NCBI RefSeq assembly: GCF_022179765.1
Contig: NZ_BPRE01000003.1
Coordinates: forward strand, 62,001-126,000
DNA length: 64,000 nucleotides
Direction: 5' to 3'
DNA from: Methylorubrum suomiense
GTDB taxonomy: Bacteria > Pseudomonadota > Alphaproteobacteria > Rhizobiales > Beijerinckiaceae
Shown here one piece after another: positions 1-8,929 of the stretch. The notes under the pieces were generated by a model. The model saw only the letters and a program-made list of their open reading frames with translations. It did not search any database and had not been told where the DNA came from. Numbering within the stretch: the stretch's first letter is position 1; the number at the start of each line of letters is the position of its first letter. Both the position numbers and the translations under genes were made by a program.

Positions 1-683
1 CTGGCCGCGAAGTTCCGAAAAAACTGGCCGGGCGGCACGTGCTGGTCACCTCCGGGCCGACCCACGAGGCGATCGATCCGGTGCGCTACCTCGCCAACCG
101 CTCCTCGGGCCGCCAGGGCCACGCGGTCGCCGCGGCCGCCGCGGCGGCGGGCGCGCGCGTCACGCTGGTCTCAGGGCCGGTGACCATCCCCGATCCGGCG
201 GGCGTCGCGGTGGTGCGCGTCGAGAGCGCCCGCGCGATGCTGGCCGCCGTCGAGGCGGCGCTCCCGGCCGATCTCGCGGTCTTCGCCGCGGCGGTCGGCG
301 ACTGGCGTCCGGCGGAGACGCGGGATGCCAAGATCAAGAAGGACGGCCACGCGCCGGCCCCCCTCGCCCTCGTCGAGAATCCCGACATCCTCGCCACGAT
401 CTCGGCCCGCGCCGAGGGGCGCCCGCCCCTGGTGGTCGGCTTCGCCGCGGAGACCGATGCCGTCCTCGATAACGCACGCAAGAAGATCGCGCGGAAGGGC
501 TGCGACCTGATCGTCGCCAACGACGTCTCGGCGGAGGGCGGCGTGATGGGCGGATCCGAGAACACCGTGCATCTCGTCGCCCGCGACGGCAGCGTCGAGA
601 CGTGGCCGAAGCTCGACAAGGAGGAGGTCGGCCGGCGCTTGGTGGCGCGCTTCGCCGCGTTGCTGGAGGCCCGAAGGGGCTAG
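1..683 (+). CDS. coaBC: CoaBC, C-terminal phosphopantothenate-cysteine ligase domain (5' truncated)
   Basis: This is the 3' part of the bifunctional phosphopantothenoylcysteine decarboxylase/phosphopantothenate-cysteine ligase of coenzyme A synthesis. The reading frame is open from base 3, so the window edge, not a start codon, cuts it; the GTG at 39 is internal. The visible residues begin at the CoaB linker (KKLAGRHVLVTSGPTHE) and carry the nucleotide-binding signature DPVRYLANRSSG and the lysine-rich segment DAKIKKDG found in CoaB. The flavin-dependent CoaC half lies outside the window. The gene ends TAG at 681-683, followed by about 290 bases without a gene. Confidence 0.93.
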   Translation, partial: GREVPKKLAGRHVLVTSGPTHEAIDPVRYLANRSSGRQGHAVAAAAAAAGARVTLVSGPVTIPDPAGVAVVRVESARAMLAAVEAALPADLAVFAAAVGDWRPAETRDAKIKKDGHAPAPLALVENPDILATISARAEGRPPLVVGFAAETDAVLDNARKKIARKGCDLIVANDVSAEGGVMGGSENTVHLVARDGSVETWPKLDKEEVGRRLVARFAALLEARRG

Positions 684-971
684 GAAATCGTCCTGGATTT
701 CGGATCCGGATCGGCGCCGAAGCTCGTGTCCTGCATCGGCTTTCCCCCAAGCCGGCATCCCTCTTTCGGGCCGATCGCTCGAGATCCGCGCTCGAGGCGG
801 AGCATGGCCGGCCTCGAAGCGGCCGCGTGCCGCCGGCGCATCGCTGGTGAACCCGACCGGCCCGGTGATCCTGCGGGAATCCGCGAACCCGACCCCGGAC
901 GCCTGTGACAGGTCATCAATTGTTAAAGTCCGCCGGATCACATCTGCGCGATTTTTCGAGATCGCGGCTGC
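684..971. other. Intergenic region with a degenerate short palindromic repeat
   Basis: No convincing gene is present. Bases 733-780 hold a degenerate minus-strand copy of the dispersed short palindrome described at 22477: GCATCGGC at 733-740 and CTTTCGGGCCGAT near 763-775 are retained. The 60 bases before 972 are slightly A+T-richer and presumably hold the promoter of the GGDEF-EAL gene. Confidence 0.5.
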
Positions 972-2954
972 ATGTTTTCCGACCATTGGATTCGCAAGGT
1001 CCTGATAGAGGACTTATTCGCCCGTCCCTGCGACCGCATCGCCGTCCGGCAGATCACCGAGCTGCGCGCTCAGATCGTCTCGCTCTACGCGCTGCTCTCG
1101 ATCAACACCTGCGCGCTGTCCTTCACCCATATCGGCCTCGCGCCGGCCTGGCTCACCCTCGCCTTCCCGGCCCTGTTCGTGGCGCTGTCCGCGACCCGAT
1201 TGGTCCAATGGTGGCGGCTGCAACCGGAGACCTTGTCCGGGCACGAAGCGCGACGGCACCTGCGCCTCACGGGCATCCTGGCCATCGCGCTGTCGGTCGT
1301 CTTCCTCGGCTGGTCGTTCGCCCTCAGCGTCCATGGAGGGCCCTACGAGCAGGGGCACATGGCGATCCTCGTCGCCATCACCGTGATCGGCTGCATGTTC
1401 TGCCTGACGCACCTGCCGATCGCCGCCCTCGGCGTCGCGCTGATCGTGACGGTCGCGTTCCCGGCCTATTGCCTGGTGTCCGGCAACGCGGTGTTCATCG
1501 CCATCGCCCTCAACACGACCTTCGTGACGGTCATCATGGGGCGCATTCTCGTCAACAACTTCCTCGCCTTCATCAAGCTCACGCGGTCGCAGCTCGAAGC
1601 GGAGCGGCTCGCCGAGGAGAATGCGCGCCTCGCCCTGACCGACAGCCTGACCGGGCTGCCCAACCGCCGCGCCTTCTTCCAGCAGGTCGAAGCCCTGACC
1701 GAGGAAACGGCGCCGAAGGCGGCCGAGGACGGCCTTCCGTTCGCCCTCGCGATCTTCGATCTCGACCGGTTCAAGCCGATCAACGACACCTACGGCCACA
1801 AGGCCGGCGACCGGGTCCTTCAGGAGACCGGGCGGCGGCTCGCCGCCTTCGCCGGGGCGGAGGTGGTGGTGGCGCGGCTCGGCGGCGACGAATTCGGCGC
1901 CCTCCTCCGCCGACCGGCGGAGGGCGGCGATCCGGCGGAGGTCTGCGCCCGGATCTGCGAGGCCCTCCGGGTCCCGATCCGGCTCGGGGAAGCGCTCGTC
2001 ACGACGGGCTGCTCCGCCGGCCTCGCCCTGTTTCCCAGCGCCGGTCGCACGGCGGCGGAGCTGTTCGACCGGGCCGACTATGCCCTCTACCATTCGAAGC
2101 TTCATCGACGCGGCCACACGACGGTGTTCTCGCAGGAGCACGAGAGCGCCATCCGCACCGAGCGCACTATCGAGGACGCGCTCCACAGCCCCGATCTCGC
2201 CCAGCAGCTCGAAGTGCATGTCCAACCGATCCTTGATCTACGGACGAGCCGCGTCGTCATGGTCGAGGGATTGGCGCGCTGGACGCATCCGATCCTGGGC
2301 CGGGTGACGCCGGACCGCTTCATCGCCGCCGCCGAGCGCTGCGGCGCGATCCATCGGCTGACGGCGACCCTGCTGCGCAAGGCGCTGGCCGACGCCGCCC
2401 GCCTGCCACCGGAGATCGGCCTTTCCTTCAACCTCTCCGCGCACGACCTCGTCTCCCGCGAGACGGTCGCCGCCATCCTGGCGATCATGGGGGAGAGCGG
2501 GCTCGATCCGCGGCGCCTCACCCTGGAATTGACCGAGACGGCGCTGATGCGGGATTTCGAGCGCGCCCGCGAAGGCATCACGCTGCTGCGCGCGCTCGGC
2601 ATCCGCATCGCGCTCGACGATTTCGGGACGGGCTATTCGAGCCTGAGCTACGTCCACCGCCTGCCGCTGGACCGGGTGAAGATCGACCGCAGCTTCATGG
2701 CCGACCTGCACTCGGCCCGCGGCGAGCGCATCGTCGCCACCATCCTGGATTTCTGCCGGAACCTCGACCTGTCCTGCGTCGTCGAGGGCGTCGAGACCGA
2801 GGAGCAACGGACGATCCTGCATCGTCTCGGCGGCCGCTTCCTGCAGGGCTACCTGATCGGCAAGCCCATGCGCATGACCGCCCTACTGGACAGCCTGGCG
2901 GTCATCGAGCGTGGCGCTGGCGGGGACGCATCCGAGCAGCGGCTGATCGCCTGA
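972..2954 (+). CDS. Membrane-anchored GGDEF-EAL bifunctional c-di-GMP protein
   Basis: A 660-residue protein with an N-terminal membrane region of five or six hydrophobic segments (about residues 35-205), a GGDEF domain and an EAL domain. The GGDEF motif is intact near residue 304, so diguanylate cyclase activity is plausible; there is no RxxD inhibitory site five residues upstream. The EAL signature reads EGL at about residue 432, keeping the Glu, and the phosphodiesterase motifs FNLSAHDL, LELTETAL, DDFGTGYSS (about 549) and VVEGVETEE are all present, so c-di-GMP hydrolysis is also plausible. The sensory input of the membrane part is unknown. It starts a cluster of c-di-GMP genes. Confidence 0.9.
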   Translation: MFSDHWIRKVLIEDLFARPCDRIAVRQITELRAQIVSLYALLSINTCALSFTHIGLAPAWLTLAFPALFVALSATRLVQWWRLQPETLSGHEARRHLRLTGILAIALSVVFLGWSFALSVHGGPYEQGHMAILVAITVIGCMFCLTHLPIAALGVALIVTVAFPAYCLVSGNAVFIAIALNTTFVTVIMGRILVNNFLAFIKLTRSQLEAERLAEENARLALTDSLTGLPNRRAFFQQVEALTEETAPKAAEDGLPFALAIFDLDRFKPINDTYGHKAGDRVLQETGRRLAAFAGAEVVVARLGGDEFGALLRRPAEGGDPAEVCARICEALRVPIRLGEALVTTGCSAGLALFPSAGRTAAELFDRADYALYHSKLHRRGHTTVFSQEHESAIRTERTIEDALHSPDLAQQLEVHVQPILDLRTSRVVMVEGLARWTHPILGRVTPDRFIAAAERCGAIHRLTATLLRKALADAARLPPEIGLSFNLSAHDLVSRETVAAILAIMGESGLDPRRLTLELTETALMRDFERAREGITLLRALGIRIALDDFGTGYSSLSYVHRLPLDRVKIDRSFMADLHSARGERIVATILDFCRNLDLSCVVEGVETEEQRTILHRLGGRFLQGYLIGKPMRMTALLDSLAVIERGAGGDASEQRLIA

Positions 2955-3073
2955 TCCGGGACCCTCGCCCATTCCGCGAGCGGCGAGGCAATCTGCCGCC
3001 GACGGGTTGTCGCCCTCGATCCGGCGCCCAGTTCCGGCCCCTCACGAGACCGCGAGCGATGAGGAGCGACGCC

Positions 3074-3388
3074 ATGGCCAAGGCCGACCGACACAGCATG
3101 GGTCCGGGAACGCAGGGCAAGGGTGATGGCAGCGGCGCCATGACCGAGCTGCCCGAGGGGGTGCTCGGCGAGAACCAGGTTCTGAGCAACCGCGACAAGT
3201 CCCGGCATTCGGACGAGCGCGGCCTCGACAGCCGCCACGTCCAGACCGAGCAATATCACGACCATGTCGGCGCCCGCCGGACGGACGAGGATTCCGACGC
3301 CGGGGCGGCCACCAATGCCAGCGGTCCGACCGGGCCGTCGACCAACAGCTCCGGGGAAGCGAGCAGCCTGCGCAAGCAGGGCGGCTGA
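3074..3388 (+). CDS. Small hydrophilic hypothetical protein
   Basis: A 104-residue, very polar protein rich in Gly, Asp, Ser, Arg and His, with no membrane segment and a probably disordered sequence. The ATG at 3074 is preferred over 3059 because GAGGAG lies 7 bases before it. No domain is recognised. It lies between the GGDEF-EAL gene and the convergent DUF1399-like gene. Confidence 0.55.
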   Translation: MAKADRHSMGPGTQGKGDGSGAMTELPEGVLGENQVLSNRDKSRHSDERGLDSRHVQTEQYHDHVGARRTDEDSDAGAATNASGPTGPSTNSSGEASSLRKQGG

Positions 3389-3426
3389 TCGGACAGGGAA
3401 GAGCGAGGGGGAAGCGAGGGCGGCGG

Positions 3427-4881
3427 TCAACCGCAGGCGCCTCCCCCGCATCCGCCGCCGCAGCTGCCGCCGCCTCCCCCGCAACCGACACCGGCGAAAC
3501 CGCCATCGCCACCGCCGCCCGATCTCCGGCCATAGGCCTGGAGATGCGTGCCGGTCAGCGCCGCGCCACCGCCGAGGGCGAAGGCGAACAGCACTTCTTC
3601 GGAGCGCGGTGCCTCCGCCGCCCGCCGGAAACGGGAGCGGTATCGGTTGAGTGTGCCCTCGCCCCGCTCGGTGCGATCCGGCAATTGGGCGATCAGGAGC
3701 GCGCCGAGCGCGATCGTGACGAGGATCGCCAGGACGAGAGCCCCGATCGGCCGCCCGTGGGACGCCTCCGTCAGAGCCCCGGCGATCCCGAACAGGACCA
3801 CCGGGCCGAGTACGAACAGGATGCTGCGCACCGTCCGTGCTCGGAGCGCGGCGGCGGGGACGAGGCCCCGCCGCTCCAGTTCGGCCCGCAGCGGCGGCAG
3901 CCTTTCCCGCACCGACCGATGCAGGGCGCCCTGCGAGACGTGGCCGTGAACGTGGCCCTGGACGAGACCCCGGAACGGGGCGAGAAAATCGGGCAGCGGG
4001 TCGCCGCCCGGCTCGACCCTGATCTCCGGTCCGGAGAGCAGGGTGCTCTTCGGGGTCAGGTGCGCCGCGCCGGCCTCGATCAGCCCGGCCACCACCGTCC
4101 GGACGGCCCGGCCCTCCCCGCCCGCGAGCCACGCGACCTCCAGGAGTTCGAGATCGTCGGGCGTGAGGCCGTCCTGCGTGTCGACGCGCAGGCGGTTGCC
4201 CAGGATGAGGGCCAGGATCAGGCCGCCGATCGCCAGGAACAGGTAGAGAGCGAGAAGATCCGGGCCCCGCCCATCGAGGGGATCGAGCGGAAGGGCTCGG
4301 GCCGGCTGCGCCGTGAGGGCACAGGCGTAGGGGAGCGCGACGGCGATTACTCCGCGGAAACGGCCGCGCAGGAAGCGCGGCCGCGGCAGAACGAACACGC
4401 GGTCTCCGTCGATCGCGCGATAGCGCGGCCGGTCGCGGAACCGCCCGCGGAAGCCGGGCCAGAACAGCGGATCGGGCGGGCCGAAATGGGCTTCGTAGAG
4501 GGCGAGCGTATCGGCATAATGCGCCCGGAAGCGCCGCCCCTCGACGGGACCGCCCGCGGTCGGGTCGTGGTGGAGCGGCACCCGCAGCACCGCCTTGCAC
4601 CAGATCTCCCAGTAATCGCGCGAATAGGTCAGGTGCTGGTGCTAGACCGCGTCGATCTCCTCGCTCGGGGTCACCGGCGTATCGGAAAGTGCGGCCAGGA
4701 AGCAGAAGCGGCGATATTCCTCGATCGCGTCCCGGGCGAAGGGCAGGTCCCAGCCATGGTCGCGGGCGAGCCGGGCGGTGAAATCGAGGGCGTGGTCGCT
4801 CCGCTCGAAGGGATGGGCCGCGACCCGGTCCCACAGGGCCCGCTGCTCCGGGGTCCAGGCGATGCGCTCGATCTCCACCAT
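3427..4881 (-). pseudogene. DUF1399/glycine-rich-domain-like membrane protein, interrupted by an amber codon
   Basis: The frame runs from an ATG at 4881 (GAGGG ribosome site about 7 bases upstream) to 3427, equivalent to 484 codons, with one in-frame TAG at 4642-4644 (codon 80). The text around it reads SEEIDAV-stop-HQHLTYSRDYW and later LHHDP. This matches the conserved DxxWHxH and HHDP signatures of GRDP/DUF1399-like proteins, so the lost residue is almost certainly the motif Trp (TGG to TAG). Downstream come a hydrophobic segment (ALYLFLAIGGLILALILG), further membrane segments, and a Gly/Cys-rich tail beginning about 30 residues from the end, a layout like TIGR04222-type membrane proteins. 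Translation would give a 79-residue stub; a GTG at 4590 could restart the rest. Confidence 0.75.
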
Positions 4882-5009
4882 CGGTGCCCTCAGGGATTGC
4901 CGATTCGCGATCGACACTATCACGGGATGCATCCCGACTCACAGCCTCGCTTGATGCGGGGACGCGATGGGCCAGCTTGATGGGTGGCTGGGCGGGGCGG
5001 GAGGCAGAC

Positions 5010-6074
5010 ATGACGGCGAACGGCGCGGGGCAAGGGGCAGGGCAAGGGGCAGGGCAAGGGGCAGGGCAAGGCTCAGGGCAGGAGCGAACCGGGCGCCTCG
5101 CACGCTTCCGGCCGGCTTCCGGGATGGAGACGCCGCGCTTCTCGGGATTGTCGAGCTTCATGCGGCTGCCGGTGCTCGCGCCCGAGGCGGCACCGGGCGC
5201 GATCGAGATCGGGCTGATCGGGATCCCGTTCGACGGCACCACCACGAACCGGCCCGGCGCCCGGCTGGGGCCGCGGGCGGTGCGCGAGGCCTCGACCGGC
5301 ACACGGGCGCTCAACCACGCCACGGGGGTGGCGCCCTACGCCCTCGCGGCTTGCGCCGATCTCGGCGACGTGCCGGTCAATCCGGTCGATGTCGCCGAGA
5401 CCGACCGGCGCATCGAGGCGTTTTTCCGGCCCCTCGCCGAGGCCGGCATCGTGCCGCTCTCGGTCGGCGGCGACCATTTCGTCAGCTTCCCGGTGCTGCG
5501 GGCGCTGGGCGCGCGCCGCCCGCTCGGGCTGATCCATATCGACGCCCACAGCGACACCGACGACAGCCAGTATGGCGGATCCCGGCTCACCCACGGCACG
5601 CCGTTCCGGCGGGCGGTGGAGGCGGGTGCCCTCGATCCGCGACGCTGCGTGCAGATCGGCATCCGCGGCAGCATGGACGCCGCCGACGAGCGCGACTGGG
5701 CGAAGATGCAGGGCATCCGCATCATCGAGATGGAGGAGGTCTGCGCCCGCGGCCTGCCGGAGGTGGCGGCGGAGATCCGCGCCGTGGTCGGCGGGGCGCC
5801 GACCTATCTGAGCTTCGACATCGACGCCCTCGATCCGGCCTTCGCGCCCGGCACCGGTACGCCGGAGATCGGCGGCTTCACCACGCGGGAGGCCCTGCAC
5901 CTGCTGCGGGGCCTGCGCGGGGTCGACCTCGTCGGTGCCGATCTCGTCGAGGTCGCCCCCTCCCTCGATCCGACCGGCATCACCGCCCTGGCCGGCGCGG
6001 GCCTCCTGTTCGAGATCCTGTGCCTGCTGGCCGAGCGGGTCGGTGCGCGCGCCGCCGCGGGCGAGGTCGCCTGA
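5010..6074 (+). CDS. speB: Agmatinase/ureohydrolase family protein
   Basis: A 354-residue arginase-superfamily hydrolase, most like agmatinase, which splits agmatine to putrescine and urea; guanidinobutyrase is an alternative. All manganese-binding motifs are present: GGDHF, DAHSD and DIDALDP, plus the HGTPFRRA and GTGTPE segments. The ATG at 5010 is chosen because GGGAGG lies 5-7 bases upstream; ATGs exist at 4980 and 4884 but have weaker ribosome sites. The N-terminus carries a Gly-Ala-Gln repeat encoded by a 12-base tandem repeat (5024-5083) before the conserved domain starts near residue 35. It is convergent with the next gene, 7 bases apart. With urease genes at the far end of the window, urea release could be used for nitrogen. 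Confidence 0.85.
   Translation: MTANGAGQGAGQGAGQGAGQGSGQERTGRLARFRPASGMETPRFSGLSSFMRLPVLAPEAAPGAIEIGLIGIPFDGTTTNRPGARLGPRAVREASTGTRALNHATGVAPYALAACADLGDVPVNPVDVAETDRRIEAFFRPLAEAGIVPLSVGGDHFVSFPVLRALGARRPLGLIHIDAHSDTDDSQYGGSRLTHGTPFRRAVEAGALDPRRCVQIGIRGSMDAADERDWAKMQGIRIIEMEEVCARGLPEVAAEIRAVVGGAPTYLSFDIDALDPAFAPGTGTPEIGGFTTREALHLLRGLRGVDLVGADLVEVAPSLDPTGITALAGAGLLFEILCLLAERVGARAAAGEVA
5024..5083 (+). repeat. 12-bp tandem repeat inside the agmatinase gene
   Basis: Four to five copies of a unit close to GGGGCAGGGCAA. The length is a multiple of three, so copy-number change would alter only the number of Gly-Gln-Gly-Ala blocks at the N-terminus and would not shift the frame. Confidence 0.85.
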
Positions 6075-6081
6075 TCCGTTC

Positions 6082-7260
6082 TCAGGCGCGCAGCCGCTCC
6101 GCCTCGATCACGGCTTCCGGAAGGGTCTCGGAGGCCTGGCGCGAGGCGACGCTGCAGCGGCCCTTGCCCAGCGACTTGGCCCGGTAGAGCGCGGAATCGG
6201 CCGCGCGCATCAGGGCGGCGAGACCGGTCCCGTGATCGGGCGCCAGGGCGATACCGACGCTGAGGCCGACCGCGAGGGACTGGCCCTCCGGCCCGATCGG
6301 GTGAGGCGTGGAGATGCGGGCGATCAGCCGCCCGCCGAGATCGATCAAGCCCCCCCGCCCCTGCCCGGAGCAGAGCACCACGAATTCGTCCCCACCGATC
6401 CGCGCCGGGATCGCGCCGGGGCCGGCCTCGTCGGCGATGCGCTCGGCCACGCTCTGGAGCAGGCGGTCGCCGACGGCGTGGCCATAGGTGTCGTTGATCG
6501 CCTTGAAGCCGTCGAGATCGAGATAGAGCAGGCCGGAGGCCGCGCTGCGCTCGAACGCCGCCGTCAGCCCGGCCCGGTTGGTCAGGCCGGTCAGCCCGTC
6601 GTGGAGGGCGAGATCGGCATTCTCCCGCTCGGCCCGCATGGTGGCGACGAGGAGCGCGTTCAGACGGTAGGCCGCCCGGGTCATGGCCAGGAGATAGCAG
6701 GGGATCTGCACGAAGGTGACGGCCAGCAGCGGCTCGCCCGCCACCGCCGCTCCGAGGCAGCAGGGCCCGAGCGTCAGCGCGATCATCACGGCGGTCAGCC
6801 GCGGGGCGGAGAAGTTGCGGAAGCAGGTGCCGCCCACCATCCCCGCCGAGGACAGGCAGGCGAGCGTCGCCGCCACCCAATCCCCCGAGACGAGGGTGAC
6901 GAAGGTGCCGTAGCCGAGGCTGCCCGCCCAGGCGACGGCGAGGAGCAGGTTGAGATCGGTCGGCGTCGGGCGCCCCGCCCGCGCGGCGCGGTCGGCGACG
7001 ATCAGCACCACGAGCCGGCTCAGGCAGATCGCCACCTCCAGCACCAGCCAAGCCAGGATCTGCGGCTGCGGCAGGCGGGCGGCGATCACTGCGGCGACCA
7101 GGATCGTGTTGGCGACGCCGCCCGCGAAGATCGGCAGCGTTCCGTAGAGATTGGCGATCAGGGCGATCCGGATCGGCTCGGGCACGTCGCGGCCCGGCTC
7201 GGCGAGCCAGCGCGCGAGCCGCGTTCGCGGCGGTGAATAGAGTCTCGCGGTGTCGCGCAT
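6082..7260 (-). CDS. Membrane-bound diguanylate cyclase (GGDEF)
   Basis: A 392-residue protein from the ATG at 7260. Six or so hydrophobic segments fill residues 35-200, followed by a short linker (RAERENADLALHDGLTGL) and a GGDEF domain with intact GGDEF near residue 287. No RxxD product-inhibition site is present. It probably makes c-di-GMP in response to a signal sensed by the membrane part. A palindrome GTTTCG-TTA-CGAAAC lies about 70 bases upstream. The longer frame reaching 7380 is less likely because the extra residues are arginine-rich and non-conserved in style. Confidence 0.88.
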   Translation of the reverse strand: MRDTARLYSPPRTRLARWLAEPGRDVPEPIRIALIANLYGTLPIFAGGVANTILVAAVIAARLPQPQILAWLVLEVAICLSRLVVLIVADRAARAGRPTPTDLNLLLAVAWAGSLGYGTFVTLVSGDWVAATLACLSSAGMVGGTCFRNFSAPRLTAVMIALTLGPCCLGAAVAGEPLLAVTFVQIPCYLLAMTRAAYRLNALLVATMRAERENADLALHDGLTGLTNRAGLTAAFERSAASGLLYLDLDGFKAINDTYGHAVGDRLLQSVAERIADEAGPGAIPARIGGDEFVVLCSGQGRGGLIDLGGRLIARISTPHPIGPEGQSLAVGLSVGIALAPDHGTGLAALMRAADSALYRAKSLGKGRCSVASRQASETLPEAVIEAERLRA

Positions 7261-7328
7261 GCGGGCCCGGACGGTCACGGCTCGGGCTTCCCGGCTTCGA
7301 ACCGGTCCCTGCGGCAAGTCTAGGTCCG

Positions 7329-7343
7329 GTTTCGTTACGAAAC
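7329..7343. promoter_or_regulatory. Palindrome upstream of the GGDEF gene
   Basis: GTTTCG-TTA-CGAAAC is a perfect 6-bp dyad with a 3-base spacer, 69 bases before the start of the minus-strand GGDEF gene. The shape is typical of a repressor operator, TetR-like for example; the regulator is unknown. Confidence 0.35.
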
Positions 7344-7477
7344 GGTATTTACAGACAATCCCGCACCGAATTGGCTTCAACTGCGAAAAAACGGCGAATA
7401 TTTTTGAAAAATTCCAAGCAATGCATGCGCCGAAGGGCGCCCCGGCCCAACCGACGCGCCGTGCGGATGTGCGGATA

Positions 7478-8629
7478 TCAGCACGGATCGATCTGCCGCG
7501 CCGGTTGACCGGTTTCGACTCCGGCAGCGCGCGCGACGACGGGACGGTAGGCCCGCAGCAGGTCGGGATCGAGCTGGCCGGCCTGCGCCTCCATCACCGC
7601 GAAGGCCTCGGCATGGGTCATCGGTGCGCGGTAGACCCGCCGCTCGGTCAGGGCCGAGTGCACGTCGCAGATCGCCACGAGCCGCACGAGATCGCCGATC
7701 CGCGCCGCGGTCAGACCCTCGGGATAGCCCGAGCCGTCGAGGCGCTCGTGATGATAGCGCACCACGTCGAGGATCTCGGGACCGAACGCGGCCTCCCGGG
7801 CGAGCAGGTCGGCGCCGAGGGCCGCGTGGGCGCGCATGATCCGCATCTCGTCCGGGGTCAGGGCACCGGGCTTGTTGAGGATGGCCAGCGGGATCAGGGC
7901 CTTGCCGACATCGTGCAGCAGGGCGGCCCGGGCGAGGCGGCGCCGATCGGCGTAGGAGAAGCCGAGTTGGCCCGCGAAGGCGGCGGCGAAGCCCGCCACG
8001 CTCAGGGAATGCTGGTAGACTTGGATGTCATGCCGCCAGACGAGGTCGAGCCAAGCGCGGATGCCGATCTCGGACACGGTATCGAGCACGATCGTGGTGC
8101 CCGCCTCCACTTCCTCCACGCTCGGGGGCCGGCCTGCGGCGGCGTTGTCGAACAGGCGCGTGACGAGGCGGGTGGCGGCGCCGACCCGGGCCTGCGGCGC
8201 GGTCGCTCCCGGACTTCGCTCCGACGGTCCGGCCTCGCGAGAGGGGGGCGCCCCCTGCGTCGCCTCGACCAAGCGCCGCAGGGTCGGGACGATCCCGGCC
8301 GAGCCGTGCGGATCGATCACCACGGGGGCGCCGAACAGCCGTGACGCCGCCGCGTCCTGAGCGGTGTTGCCGCGGGCGAGATAGAGGCAGGGAATGGCCC
8401 GCGCGCGGATCAGCCCCGCCAGCCGCTCGATCCAGATGCCACCATCGGCTTCCGCCCGGTCGGCGGCGATGTCGATGACGAAGGCGACCGGCTGCCCGGT
8501 GGGCAGAGGGGCGTTGGGCTCGATCACCCGGCAGGGCAGGACCAAGTCGATGCCGTGCGCCAGCCGTTCCGCCCGCTCCCGACGATCGGAAACGAGACAG
8601 ACGAAACGGTTCTGGGAGCGGTCCTTCAT
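7478..8629 (-). CDS. HD-GYP domain protein (probable c-di-GMP phosphodiesterase)
   Basis: A 383-residue protein. The C-terminal half is an HD-GYP domain: metal-binding LLHDVGK, the following HAALGADLL, and the diagnostic HHERLDGSGYPEGL. HD-GYP proteins hydrolyse c-di-GMP to pGpG or GMP. The N-terminal 130 residues look like a receiver-type alpha/beta fold but have no clear phospho-acceptor Asp pattern. Residues 130-150 form a Pro/Ser linker. No membrane segment is seen, so it is probably cytosolic. With its neighbours it forms a make-and-break c-di-GMP set. Confidence 0.88.
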   Translation of the reverse strand: MKDRSQNRFVCLVSDRRERAERLAHGIDLVLPCRVIEPNAPLPTGQPVAFVIDIAADRAEADGGIWIERLAGLIRARAIPCLYLARGNTAQDAAASRLFGAPVVIDPHGSAGIVPTLRRLVEATQGAPPSREAGPSERSPGATAPQARVGAATRLVTRLFDNAAAGRPPSVEEVEAGTTIVLDTVSEIGIRAWLDLVWRHDIQVYQHSLSVAGFAAAFAGQLGFSYADRRRLARAALLHDVGKALIPLAILNKPGALTPDEMRIMRAHAALGADLLAREAAFGPEILDVVRYHHERLDGSGYPEGLTAARIGDLVRLVAICDVHSALTERRVYRAPMTHAEAFAVMEAQAGQLDPDLLRAYRPVVARAAGVETGQPARQIDPC

Positions 8630-8929
8630 GGGGCATCCGTCGGCCGTAAGCCTCCCGACTCGGACGCGGCCTCGCCCCGATTACAACAAATGCGTTGCGA
8701 AAAGCTTGGCGATTTTCGCGGCCGCGCCCCAAGACATCTTTTCGAATCGTTCGAAGATATCAGAAGTTCACTGCACCGATACAACCTTCGCGTTTAATAT
8801 CTCTACGATCGCAGGCGAGCCCAGGTCCGGAACGCGGGAATGCTTCCGGGACGATGCCGCGACGGATCGCGCGAGCCCGCCGGTCGTGCCGGCGGCACCC
8901 TGTCGTTGTGCGCGGCCGGTCCCCCTCGC
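8630..8929. other. Intergenic region, probable promoter of the HD-GYP gene
   Basis: No gene seen. The part nearest 8690-8810 is A+T-richer than its surroundings and contains two adjacent TTCGAA palindromes separated by TCG (about 8741-8755), a possible regulatory dyad. The remainder is the 3' side of the RND permease gene. Confidence 0.35.

Noticed and set aside
3427..3520. Metallothionein-like or secreted Gly/Cys peptide at the end of the DUF1399-like gene
   Set aside because: The Gly/Cys-rich text is in frame with, and continuous with, the membrane protein upstream, and such tails are common in this kind of protein.
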